A stretch of 64,000 nucleotides of DNA, taken from the NCBI RefSeq assembly GCF_000471905.2, contig NW_006500342.1, positions 273,124 through 337,123 of the forward strand, written 5' to 3'. The translations under genes and the position numbers were made by a program. Below, piece by piece: positions 32,931-43,486 of the stretch. How positions within the stretch are numbered: position 1 is the first letter of the stretch; every line of letters begins with the position of its first letter. The stretch comes from Amborella trichopoda. Taxonomy: Eukaryota > Streptophyta > Magnoliopsida > Amborellales > Amborellaceae. Below the pieces are notes generated by a model. It saw only the letters and a program-made list of their open reading frames with translations. It was not told where the DNA came from and did not search any database.

Positions 32931-33540
32931 GCCATACGATAGTCTCTAAACAACATAAGGGCATCATAGATACTTAGAACAACTGGAAGATTTCACAAGT
33001 GCTCAATTACATCATATCTCACTTTATCCTCATTAGTCTTCTGTGTTCCTTATCCAGTCATTAGTGTAAGTGGTAGGGTAGGTTTAGGATCAGTCTTTGG
33101 TTGACTTTTGGTATGTGACACTAGCTGACTTTGTTGTTCAGCTGGTGCAGTCTGGGTTGATGGGAAAGTAATAGGGATTTGTATTACGGATGTAGAGGTT
33201 TGAGGTTGAGGCTTAGGGAAAAGTGAAGGATCAAAAAACTTAAGGACCTTGAACGTTTGAGGTGTGGGCTACAGCTTCTTTCCTGGTCTCAGGTTCATTT
33301 GCCCCATGCTGGATGGTACTTCCAAGATCTGCACCATATGGGAGGCCTCTTTTGAAGAGTAGCTTGAAGATGGCTCGGTTTTGGCTCAGGCTGCCAGGGC
33401 GTCAGCACAGTCGAGAATCTAGCCACCTAGGCCACCATCTTTCTTTGGTGCTTCCGCTGCAACCTGCTGATGTTGCTACCTTCGAGCTCTATATTTATAG
33501 TGTCGAAGTTACCCAGCTGCACCGGCGGAAGAAATAGCAA
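32931..33540 (-). pseudogene. Tat-5 gag-protease spacer
   Basis: Gln/Pro/Ser-rich broken frame homologous to 2210-2620 of Tat-3 (shared plus-strand words GTTTGAGGTTGAGGCTTAG and CATTTGCCCCATGCTG). No domain is recognised. Confidence 0.5.
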
Positions 33541-35830
33541 AGGACGAAGGAGGAGAAGAGTTAGAATGTTCTGGGCAGCTTTTTGCATCATCACTAGAAT
33601 TGGACGTGCGCAGGGGGCATTTTAGATCTTGCCCCGGCTTTCACCGTTGCGGGGTGCTTTTAGCATTGTCACTCGCATTGGATAGATCCCGAGCTGTTGG
33701 TGACTCAAGGAGGTCCACCTGATTAGATGACAGGATAAGGCAGTTTGTGCCCGTGATGAAGTCTTGTAAGGTTGACAGTAAATGAAGGGGCCTGAGGAAT
33801 TCTTATTCAACTGGTGGCTGACAGATGTGGTTCCTTCAGCGAGCTGACATGGGTGCTCATCTCCTTCTGAATCCATGAGGAGGTGTTTGGTTCGCTTTAT
33901 CAGGTTGATGAGTAGTCCTAGCTTGGTGGACTTCCTCATGCTTCAGGGATTTGAGCCTACATCGCCCATGGTAGACTTCTTAGGGCTAAGAAGTTGAGAG
34001 CTCTAAAGGGGCCATAGGGGACCTATAGCGGGGTTTCCTATTAAATGGGAGCAATGGCTTGGAAGCGTTCTAGGAGGACGACACAAACAATGTGGCCTTT
34101 TTGTACCTTCTCCGCAACTATAGCTTCAAACCCAAAGCATTCTTTTAACTCGTGATACTTAGTGATATGGGCACCAGAGGTTCTGTGTTCCTTGGGCAAG
34201 AGGCCTCGGCTGCCTGACAGGCTTGAGAGTGACAAGACCCTGTTGGACCATCGTCTCAAAGAAGCATTGCAGAGCGTCTAGCTCAGCGCTTCTTAAGGCG
34301 GGTGTTGGGAGTTCTTCTTGCACTGGTGGAAGGAGGACTTGAGGGTGTCCTTTTGGGTTACCATGAACTTCCTAGCATTGTCGCTTCTTCTTTGCCAAGA
34401 GCTCATGGAAGCCGGTGCATTCGCTCAGGTCGTGGCCTCATGTCTGGTGATACGCGCACCAGAAGTTCTCAGTTCCTGAAGGTAGGAACTTTGGATGCCT
34501 TGTCGGCTTGGGCGTGACGAGTCCTTCGTCGAGCATTATGGAGAATAGTGTATAGAGGATAGTGAGTGCCTCGTCACCTCTTGGATTGTCACTATGTGAG
34601 AAGCCTTAGTTGCTCCGAACTCCTTCTTTAACTCTTCGTTAGTGTCTTTGATACTTCGATAGTGTCTTTGAGCTTATAGCAGTCTTGAGTGGGGTGGCCT
34701 ACTTTCTTGTGATAGGAACAGTACCACTCATGTGTCTCCTATTCAGCTTGTTCTTCAGTGTTGACTACTGGTAGTTGGATCATGTTTTGCTTCATTAGTA
34801 GTCAAAGCAGTGCAAGAACCCACTCCTTGTCAAAAGGATTGACCTTGTTTTGATGCTAAATTTAGTAGTCAATTCAATTAATAGTTTTAGAAGGTGGGAC
34901 CTGGTTAGAGGACTGCTGCATGCCCCCGTCCTGAGATGTTTGTGCCTTGGAGAGGTCTAGGGTTTGAGGGGCAGCATTCATAGTGTCAATCACGGTGACA
35001 GCCGCACTAATCACCGGTTTTTTCTGGTTGCCCAGATTGTTGGAGTGAGAGTTCGAGCTAGAGGGTTGCTGACGAGATCCACCATGGTGCTTAGACAAAC
35101 CTTCTATACAAACTACTTTAGAGATGAGATCTGACATGGAGGTTGGATTGAAGGCCTCAACATGCAGAGTCATCTTGGGCAGCATATTTCGTATGCAGAT
35201 TTGAACTGCTTCTTTATCAGTCATGGGAGTGGCATGAAAAGTTACCAATTCTCTCCATCGGGCGATGATCTTGTCAACTAGCTCGCCAGGGTCTTGAGTC
35301 AAAGTGAGGAGCTTGATATTCTCCACATTTCTCTAGACTTCGTAGAAGTGTTAGTAAAACAACTGCTCCATTTCTTGCAATGTGTGCACTGAGTTTGGAT
35401 GCTGCCAAGCATACCACTACAAGGTTGGCCCTTCGATTGTCCTGATGAGCTGACAGAGGAGGATTCACCCATCAGTTACTCTCTCTCGAGAAGCCACTTG
35501 GAAGTGAGCAGTATGCTGGTGCAGGGATCTAGTACCGTTGAATAGGGGGAGATTGCCTTTTTGATAGTTTGAGGGAAACAGCACTTGGTCGATGTACGAG
35601 GGATACGAGTTTTGATAAAGTGGTGCCTCTTACATGCCCGGGATCTTGTTCTTGAGACTGTGGGTCACCATGGCATTTATATCTACTTGTGAAACCGAAC
35701 AGGAAGCAGAGCTGTCTTGAGAGACCTGTGGGGGAGTTTTCTTGGGACCGGTGTCTTCACCAGATGGGGGATTGGTCTCATGGTGAGAAGAAGGGGACTT
35801 GAAGGTTTCTATGCGTTTCATCTTTTCGAG
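33541..35830 (-). pseudogene. Tat-5 gag with duplicated knuckle region
   Basis: From about 35821 leftwards: DINAMVTHSLKNKIPGM, a broken capsid N-part, then MENIKLLTLTQDPGELVDKI, ARWRELVTFHATPMTDKEAV, VEAFNPTSMSDLISKVVCIE (34950-35326, 150 open codons), then a Ser/Gln-rich spacer. Two knuckle-like segments follow: WCAYHQT-stop-GHDLSEC at about 34400-34470, and a second at 34080-34185 (WCPYH, then after a frameshift HELKECFGFEAIVAEKVQKG). The other elements have one. The C-terminal part 33622-33939 resembles the Tat-3 and Tat-4 tails. Stops and frameshifts throughout. Confidence 0.8.
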
Positions 35831-37447
35831 GATGGACTACATCATCATCTTGAACCTGTTCATCCGCTCTTCTTGGGCGTTGTCTAGCTCGTTGATCACC
35901 ACGACACTGACCATTCTTCTGAAGGGTTAGAGCCAGGTGGAGTAGTGGACTGCTGAGGTTGGCGAGTCATGTGTAGCAAGTAGGTTTGCAGTGGCTCAGC
36001 ATGTCGTGAGTAGACTCAAGCCTCGTACGCCGACCTTGTGAGGACCCGTTCTCGAAGGTCTTGGGACCGTGGCTTCTGAGCAATGATCATCGAGCACTAT
36101 TCTTGGACCTGCTCAGGTTCTGAAATTTGAAGAGGGAAAAAGGGATTATGAGGCAGGAGGTCACCAAGGGTGGGGACTTCAAGTGCCTTAGAGGCTTCTC
36201 TGGTCAGGATCTACAGGCCTCTTTTATGTTTAATCTTGAGGTGGTTGTGGACTCCATCACAGAACCAGGCCTCAGATTTAGACTACCCTGCTTTTCTTGA
36301 GCATGAGAGGGTTGTGTTTATTAATTGTTGAAGAGAGTGGGGTCCAAGGACAGAAGGCAACGTGGGTTTTTGCCTTGGAGGCTGGAAGCCTCTGTCTGAC
36401 ATCAGGGCGTTACCTTGAATTCCCTTGTGGGGCACGGGTGAATGTCTGACCTAAGGCAGCTGACTCAAGATGGTACAATTAGGGAAAACCTTTGAGTACT
36501 AGGTATCGAGGTACTTGCCTGGTGAAGGGAGAGTAATAGAATAAAGAGCTGGTTCATGACTCTGCTTGAGTCAGGATCAGGGAGGAACCTGCAAAGTCAG
36601 TGTGTCTGCACCTTTGGGGGTAAGCCCGAGTTTGCTCAACTGGTTCAACCTTAGGAGGTTGAGACCCACGTGCTTGTGTCTGTGAGGGATCGGGTAGGAA
36701 CCAATCTCTCACAGGTTGAAGCTGTGTGCGATGAGAGGCCGCACAGAGCAGTTGGCCCCAATGTGCTCGAGCTAGCGCAGAATTGGTGCTTCCTCGAGCT
36801 GTGGGATGCATGGTGTGCGCAAGGTTTTGCCTGAGAAGGCCTAGCATTGAACACGAGTTAGAGGCAACATGAAAGTTGCCCCGAGGTGTCGCTCCAGTGG
36901 TTGGACCACGAGCCTTTAGATGTGCACAAGAGGTGGAGGCCATATGGTTTCCGCCTCGGTGTGTCGAGCCTTTATAAAGGTTCGGAGCAATGAGGGAGTT
37001 CGTGGGGTAGCCTTACGGCAACCCTCAGAAGCTATGGTGACTCGCTTGCCTTTCACTAGAGTGGATAGGGCAGCCTTCTGACGTACCATAGCAATATGGC
37101 TGAAAAGGGACTTGCCAAGAAGCAGGGTGTTTACTATGTGCAGCAACGGATGTGCAACCAATGCAAGGGGCGTTGGTGGAGGGTCCACCAGGGCGAGGAA
37201 GCGGGGAGTCAAAAACCTTTAACTACCTTCTTGCACCAACCCAGGAAAGCACCTGGGAGCCGGACTGTGAGCCCGAACTCAGAAGGAGTGTAGGGAAGGA
37301 GGCAACCTGGGATGGTCACGAGCATAGGGATGAGAAAATCCCCAACTCGGACGAACCGGTTAAATAACCTAGATGCCATAGAATATAGTGCAGAAAGTAT
37401 AAGGTGATACCGATCAAACAAGAGCGAACCGATAAAGGGTTAATAAG
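35831..37447 (-). pseudogene. Tat-5 conserved leader reading frame and gag N-terminal region
   Basis: Third copy of the leader frame. On the minus strand 37212-36916 reads PPPTPLALVAHPLLHIVNTL, MVRQKAALSTLVKGKRVTIA, GCRKATPRTPSLLRTFIKAR; then 36943-36554, open for 129 codons, reads MASTSCAHLKARGPTTGATP, RGNFHVASN, MHPTARGSTNSALARAHWGQ. It keeps the order KATP, STSxxHLKA, ATPRGN, HPTxRGS seen in Tat-3 and Tat-4. 35831-36550 is a broken Gln/Glu-rich link to gag. Function unknown. Confidence 0.55.
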
Positions 37448-37449
37448 TC

Positions 37450-37466
37450 CACAGTGGAGTCGTCAA
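37450..37466 (-). promoter_or_regulatory. Tat-5 primer-binding site
   Basis: Minus strand TTGACGACTCCACTGTG, two changes from the consensus TTGGCGACTCCACTGGG seen in the window. It lies two bases from the LTR end. Confidence 0.7.
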
Positions 37467-38334
37467 GCTAGGTAAGTTCCTTGATCTTGCTTCCCCTGAT
37501 CTTGGTGATCACGTGTCTTGGGTTCAAAAGACTCGAGACCTAAGATCGCTTTCTCGGGAACCTCATTAACAGATCAAGGGCAGGTGTCCAACTAGTGAGA
37601 TAGGAATTTTGGATGTGAGGTGGGGACCAACCTCACTTGGGTCCGTGACTTACTCGGGCTGACTCGCCCGAGCACCCTCTTAGATCACGACAGAAAGCCC
37701 CCCACGTGCTTCAGCTGGTTCGGAATCGCCTCCCTTGACCTACAATCTCCTTGTTCTCTGCATTACACTACTATGGTTAATTTGCAAGATAAGCAGGCCG
37801 ACTGACCAACCCTTGTCTTAGGGCAATGCACCTCCATATGGATGAGAAGGTGAGAAATTAGGGTGATGAAAAGAAGAGGGGACGAGACAAGGGGACGAGA
37901 CTAGCTGGATAGCTTGATCAGTAGAATGACCGACTCGGAGTGGTAGCAAGACGGGCACGGTAACTCAAACTAGCACGACGGCAATACTACTCCAAACCAA
38001 GGTCGACATGACTGTCCTAATTTGGTGTGGCATCATGACGGGCATGGTACTAAGGACCAGCACGACAGTAATAATGTCAGATCGCTATGGCAACGTTAGA
38101 CCGAGTCTACCTTCTGTCAAGTGAGAAGGGGGAGAGTATTAGTAGAAGGCACAAGACAGCAAGGGAAGGAGGTCCCGACGATGCTAGACACCACTGCTCA
38201 TAGAAAATGGGGGTAAACAGTGAACTACAGGTGGCATTAGTCATCGCCACGGGTAATGCGAGAAGGCAGCATGTCCCTTCGCCGGCAGCAATAACTTCTT
38301 GTGTAGCACACGAAGATGGTCGTGAAGCAGAGAG

Positions 38335-38590
38335 GATCCTGCACACAACGATAAGCACCGAACGCACAGAGGAAGCTAGCGGACGGGGATGGCACCCAGC
38401 GCACGAAGAAAGCTCACGGACGACGATAGGCACTCAGCGCATGAAGAAATCTTTCGGACAATGATAGGCACTGAGTGCGAGAAGGGAGCTCGCGGATGGC
38501 GGTATGCACTTAGCGCAAGAAGAATGCTCACGGATGGCGATAAGCACCGAGCGCGTGAAGGGAGCTCATGGAGGACGATAGGTATCGCAA
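38335..38590 (-). repeat. 38-bp minisatellite in Tat-5 5' LTR
   Basis: About seven units of 36-39 bp, same consensus as 25640-25880. Unit number and order differ between the two LTRs, so the array has turned over since insertion. Confidence 0.8.
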
Positions 38591-39163
38591 GGATACTTTT
38601 CAGACCGTGATAGACATCGCCATCTGTGATAGGTGGAGGGCATGAGGGAAGCTAGCGGATGGCGACAGGTATTGCCACATCCCTTCGCAGGCAGTGATGG
38701 GCATCGTCGTCTGTGATAGGCGCGCAACAGGGTGAGACCCCTCCGGGCGGCAATAGGCATTGCCGTCCGTGCTTCACGTGGAGAGGCAGAGACGAATGAA
38801 GAGGAAGAGAAAGCAACTCGCACGTGGTGCTTCCATCATCATGCACCACCTGTGAAGCCACAAGAAGGGGAAAGAGGGAAAAAGGCATGCACGGTACTAC
38901 CACTGTTATGCATAGCCCCTTATAGAAGCTCAGACGAATAAGAAGAAGAAGAAAGAAAAGAAGAGGGAGAAGAAGAAAGCGAAGAAGAAAAGAAATGAAG
39001 AGAGAGAAAGATTGACCTTGAGCTTAAGGGTACCAATCCAAAAGTTTCTCTCTCCTTTCTCTCTCTCTCCAAATGTGACCCAACATTGAGAAGAAAGAAA
39101 AATCTTATTAAGTAAAGTACTCCTTAGCGAATAAATGACAGGTCTGCGTACAATGGCAGTACG

Positions 39164-39178
39164 TGGTATATATAGAGT
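39164..39178 (-). promoter_or_regulatory. LTR promoter TATA box, Tat-5 5' LTR
   Basis: Minus strand ACTCTATATATACCACG, identical with the 3' LTR copy. This one would drive the Tat-5 internal region. Confidence 0.7.
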
Positions 39179-40639
39179 TGTGCCCAAACATGGGTGGATT
39201 GATCAAAATTAAACCTAATGACTGAAAATTAAGATTTAACTAAATTAAGACAAATAGGAAAATAGGGTGAAAAATGACAGATTTGTCCCTTCTTAACAAA
39301 TTGTGAAATTTCAAAACAGTCCCTACGCTGTCATAGAACGTGCATGAGTTTTCATGGATAATCAGGTGTTGTTTTGATGCCCATTTGATCAAAAGATGAT
39401 TATTTTCTTGTAGGGCTCGACATGGTGATCGATTTGATACCAACTTCGAGTCATTGATTGTGTTTTTAGGGCACGATCATGCGACTTGAAGTTTTGATGA
39501 ATCTCAGAACATCGGATCAATAGTGTGCTTATTCCTTGAAGTTTTTTTTATGATTTCTTCACTGGATCACATTGAGCATGCCGTCAAGATCACGTGGCAA
39601 CAAACGCAGCTCGATTCCGTGTTCGGACGAAGATTTTGTAACTTTGGAGTTTGGGCCGAAATTTGGAATTCTGGCACCGAAAGTTGTAGTCACTTCATCG
39701 GCTTCGAGTGCGGAATCCGACCTTTCATCATTTACGGAGTTCAAATTGGAGATAGTCGTAAACCGTACACTTGCGATGCAACTAGTTTCATGTCGATCGG
39801 ACTAACGCACGACATGATTTGGCTGCTCGAGCGAGGTACGATGCTGATGATTTTCCTACAACTTTCTTCACGGATCAGCAACTTCTCTCTAGATTTTCTT
39901 AACGCTCAGGCGTCATCACGAGGAGTGCCATATATCGAAATGCTCGTCTCGATGAGTCGAACACACTCACAAAATTTGAGCATGATCCGACTCGAACCGA
40001 GTAAGATATAGATCTTGCAAGTCACTATTCGTGACTGTTTCGCGTGCGGCTCCTCCTGTTTCACTGTTTCGCCTATAACATCTTTCTGAAATGTCCGTTT
40101 AAGCTAAAGTTTGACCCTTGGGGTTTGTTAACCTTGTCAGATCCAATGGCAGTGGTCCCACATTAATTTGGTGCATCGAAAACATAGTTCTAGTTCTAGG
40201 GTCCGTTTCAGGGTTCTAGAGGCTAATTCATCTGTAATTGTTTCTCAGTATGCACTTCCTTAGACATGTCGGAATGGGAAGAAACTTGATAGGAAACTTT
40301 TGAGAGTCCTTATGAAGACCTTGATCAGTTATGGGGCCATTTTGAGACTGTCGGAGGTTCCACTGTTTGTTAGGCTTTATTGACCGGCTACTCCCTTTGT
40401 TTCGCATTGGGGACCAAGGTGCTGAAAAATGTCTTCAAACAATGGTAGCAAGATGGCACAGTAACTCAGATCAACACAATAATATTACTAGTAAATGATA
40501 GAACAAACATTGAAAAGCTCGCACAATGGGTAGCTTGTCGTGGCAGCAAGATGGCACAGTGACTCAGACCTACACGGCGGCATTAGTGCTAGATGGCATG
40601 ACTATTGTGACAGTGCTAATCTTAACCTCTTTTGGTCAA

Positions 40640-40980
40640 ACGAGAGAGGAAGAAAGAAGAAAGAGAAATGAGAGAGTGGAAAAAGGGAAAATAGAAGAAG
40701 AGAGAAGGAGAAGAAAAGAGAAGAAAGAGTAAGGAGAGAAGAAAAGAAACGAAGAGAGAAAAAAGAAGAAGAAGAGAAGAGGAGGGTAGAAGAAAGGAGA
40801 GGAGAGAAGGAGACGAGTAAAAGATGAAGAAGAAAGAAAAGAAAGAGGGAAGAGAAGAGAGAAAAGAGGATGGGAAGAGGGGATAGAAAGAAAAAAGAAG
40901 ATAGAGAAGGAAGAAGGAAGAGAGAGAAAGATAAAGAGAAGGAAGTGAATGAAGAGAGAGAAGAGAGAGAAGAGAAAGAA
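40640..40980 (-). repeat. Purine-rich tract in the 40442-43486 LTR
   Basis: Nearly pure A/G on the plus strand for about 340 bp. A second such tract is at 41760-42140 on the other side of the hairpin array. No gene. Confidence 0.75.
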
Positions 40981-41665
40981 ACATAGACAGTGATAGGGTT
41001 CCACCGTTTATGTTAGGAGAGAGAAGAGAAAGAAACATTAATGGTGATGAGCTTTCGCCATCCATGATAAGAGAGAGGGAAGAGAAAGAAACTTAGATGG
41101 TGATGGGCTTTCGCCGTCCATGACAAAAGAAAGAGAAGCGAAAGAAACATGGACGACGATGGGCTCCTGCCATCCATGACAGTAGTGAGAAAAGCGAAAG
41201 AAACATGGACGGCGATGGGCTTTTGTCGTCCATGATAAGAGAGAGAAGAGAAAGAAACATGAACGACGATGGGCTACCACCGTGTATGACAAGAGAGAGA
41301 GGAAAAGGAAACATGGACGGCGATGAGCTTCCACTATCCATGACAGGAGAGAGAAGAGAAAAAACATGAACGGCGATGGGCTTTCACTGTCCAAGACCAA
41401 AGGAAGGAGAGAGAGAAAACATGGACAGCGATGGGATTCCACCATCCATGATAAAAGGGAGAGAAGAGAGAAAACATGGATGGTGATGGGCTTCCGTCAT
41501 CCATGATAAGAGAGAAAACATGGATGGCAATGGGCTTCCATCGTCCATGAAAGACGAGAGACGAGAGAGAAAACATGGACAGCGACGAGTCTCTGCCGTC
41601 TATGATAGATGGAAGAAGAGAGAGAAAACATGGACAGCGATGGGCTTGCACCGTCCATGACATAG
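40981..41665 (-). repeat. 57-bp hairpin minisatellite in the 40442-43486 LTR
   Basis: About twelve units of 50-60 bp. A well-paired example is 41204-41234: CATGGACGGCG, nine bases, TGTCGTCCATG, an 11-bp stem with two G-T pairs. The purine spacer is shorter than in Tat-4 for several units. Confidence 0.85.
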
Positions 41666-42179
41666 AAAGAACTTAAACAGACGGTCGACCCGTCACTCGG
41701 TTAAGGCCCAGCTCACTGTGTGTGTTCTAAAGGAGGACCTCATGCCCGACGATAAGCTCCACCGTGTATGAATGGCAAAGATAGAGAATGGAAAGAACAA
41801 TGAGTAAGAAAGAAGAGAGAAATTAAGAAAGAAAGGGAAGAAGATTAGGAGAGAGGGCGGAAGGATTAGGAAAGAATGAAGGGTGAGTAAGGAAAGAAAG
41901 GGAAGAAAAACAAGAAAGAAGAAGATGAAAGACACGCACAACAATGGCCCACTGCCGTGCATGTTGAGAGAAGAGAGAGAAAGAAAGAGGAAGAGAGAGA
42001 AAGATAAAGATGAGGGGAGAAGAGAGAAAGAGAAAGATGAGAGAAAGAGGAGAGAGAATGAGGGAGATGAGAGGAGGAGAGGGAAAGTTACCTAATTGAA
42101 GGGTACCAAACTTTTTCTTCTCTCCTCTCTCTCTCTCTCTCCAAGACATCGCCCACAATCTACAAAAGTAAAAATCTAC

Positions 42180-42240
42180 TAAATTTTATTCATCAGTGTG
42201 GAACCTATTTTGTAATTAGGTTTAACATGTATTTATAGAA
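42180..42240 (-). promoter_or_regulatory. LTR promoter and poly(A) signal in the 40442-43486 LTR
   Basis: Minus strand TTCTATAAATACATG (42226-42240), the best TATA box in the window, followed by GATGAATAAAATTTAG (42180-42195) with an AATAAA poly(A) signal. Confidence 0.7.
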
Positions 42241-43486
42241 TCGGGCCCAAACATGGGTGGATGCTAAAAATCAAGTCTAATTAAGGATAATTACAAGTTA
42301 TTTAAATTCAAAGTAAAATCTAAAAATGTGTGCAAAATGATGTTTTCTCCCCAGCCCAATAATACATGGAATTTCAAAACAGTCCCCACTGCTGCCCTAG
42401 AATATGTGTGATCTTCCATGGATGATTCAGGGTTGCTCCAGTGCCTGTTTTACCGAAAGATGATTACTTTATCGTTGGGCTCGGCACGACGATCGATTTT
42501 ATACCAACTTCGAGACACAAATCACGTTTTTAGGTCATGATCATGCAACTTGAAATTTGCATGAATCTCGAAAACTTCTTATCGATAGTGCGCTCGTTTC
42601 TTGAAGTTTTTCTGCGATGTCTTCGTAGAATTGTACTGAGCATGCCGTCACAATCGCGTTGCAACAAATAGAGCTCGATTTCGTGCCAGATCTTAAAATC
42701 TGACAGCCAAATTTACAACAACTTTATCGGCTTCGTGTGAAATCTGATCGTTCATAAGATGTGGGGTTCGAACCAGACAAAGCCCTATACTTGATGGAAT
42801 TGATTTCATGTCGATCGGGTGTGCGAGCGTCGAATTGCCACACGAACGAGAGGTGTCGCTGCTGAATTTTCTACAACTGTTACCAGGAATCGTGAACTTC
42901 TCTCTAGTTTTCCTCCCTACTCAAGCGTCGTCACGAGGCATGCCACATATCAAAATGCTCATCTTGATGAGACGAACATGCTCACAAAATTTGAGCACGA
43001 TCGACTCATAACGAGTGAGATACTGGTCTCCGAAGGTGCTCCTGGTTGTTGTGCACACCAATCTCCTTTAATGGAGATTGGTGCAGGGAGGGCACAAGGG
43101 AATAATGTGTGGCTTACTCCTTTTCAGTCTTTTACCTATCACTTTATCCTGGAGAGCCCGATTATGCTGAAACTTGACCCATAAGGGTTTTCGACCATGT
43201 TGGATCCAATGGCAGTGGTCCACACCCGTTTGATGCTCCATTAATAGAGTTTTAGTTACGGGGTCCATTTCAAGGTGCTAAAGGTTACTTTTTCTGAAAT
43301 TGTTTCAATGTTTGCACTGCCTTAGGCATGTTAAATTGCGATGAAACTTGACAGGTAGCATATTGTAACCCATTATGCGGAAATTCTAAGACTATAAAAA
43401 ACTCGATTGTATATCTGGACTTTATTAACCTGCTTCTCTTTTATTTCGCATCGGGGACCCAAGGTACTAAAAAATATGTTCAAACA

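Larger units (their letters stand above)
24926..40441 (-). mobile_element. Tat-5: Tat-lineage element with gag and protease, RT to integrase deleted
   Basis: Minus-strand element with a 3' LTR (24926-27691) and a 5' LTR (37468-40441) that clearly form a pair: both carry the 38-bp minisatellite, a CGGCGATAGG word series and a TATATATAG promoter not found in the other LTRs. Internal order on the minus strand: primer site 37450-37466, leader frame, gag with a duplicated knuckle, protease, then a gap where RT, RNases H and integrase are missing, then an antisense reading frame and the 3' repeats. It lies immediately next to the Tat-3 primer site and is followed by the rest of the inferred Tat-3 5' LTR. 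Confidence 0.8.
37468..40441 (-). repeat. Tat-5 5' LTR
   Basis: A 2974-bp LTR from TAGGTAAG (mutated TGGTTAG start) to CAAACA at 40441. Contains the 38-bp minisatellite (38335-38590), purine-rich tract (38930-39010), TATA box (39164-39178) and a U3 ending GCACCTTGGTCCCC on the minus strand. Its U3 end abuts 40442, which is the interior of another LTR. Confidence 0.9.
1..43486 (-). mobile_element. Tat-3: Ty3/gypsy Tat-lineage element, split by two younger insertions
   Basis: This element survives as three pieces: 1-2860 (second RNase H to gag 3' end), 21109-24925 (gag 5' part, leader, primer site) and 40442-43486 (most of its 5' LTR). The first two fit together: 1-2860 ends at the point equivalent to 14506 in Tat-4 gag, and 21109 resumes at about 14516, so only about 10 bases are missing around the Tat-4 insertion. 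The third piece is an LTR with an intact U3 end (CAAACA at 43481-43486) but no U5 start; I infer that Tat-5 inserted into this LTR. Integrase, 3' region and 3' LTR would lie left of the window. Assigning 40442-43486 to this element is inference; joining the first two pieces is well supported by sequence. Confidence 0.75.
40442..43486 (-). repeat. LTR fragment, probably the rest of the Tat-3 5' LTR
   Basis: A 3045-bp LTR piece whose left edge starts inside the LTR (equivalent to about 3337 of the Tat-4 3' LTR, GGTAGCAAGATGGCAC) and whose right edge is an intact U3 end, CAAACA at 43481-43486. It belongs to the hairpin-minisatellite LTR type, like Tat-4 and unlike Tat-5. Because the body to the left of Tat-5 (gag and primer site of Tat-3) needs an LTR of this orientation, I infer that Tat-5 inserted into it. 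TATA box at 42226-42240 (minus TTCTATAAATACATG). Confidence 0.75.
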
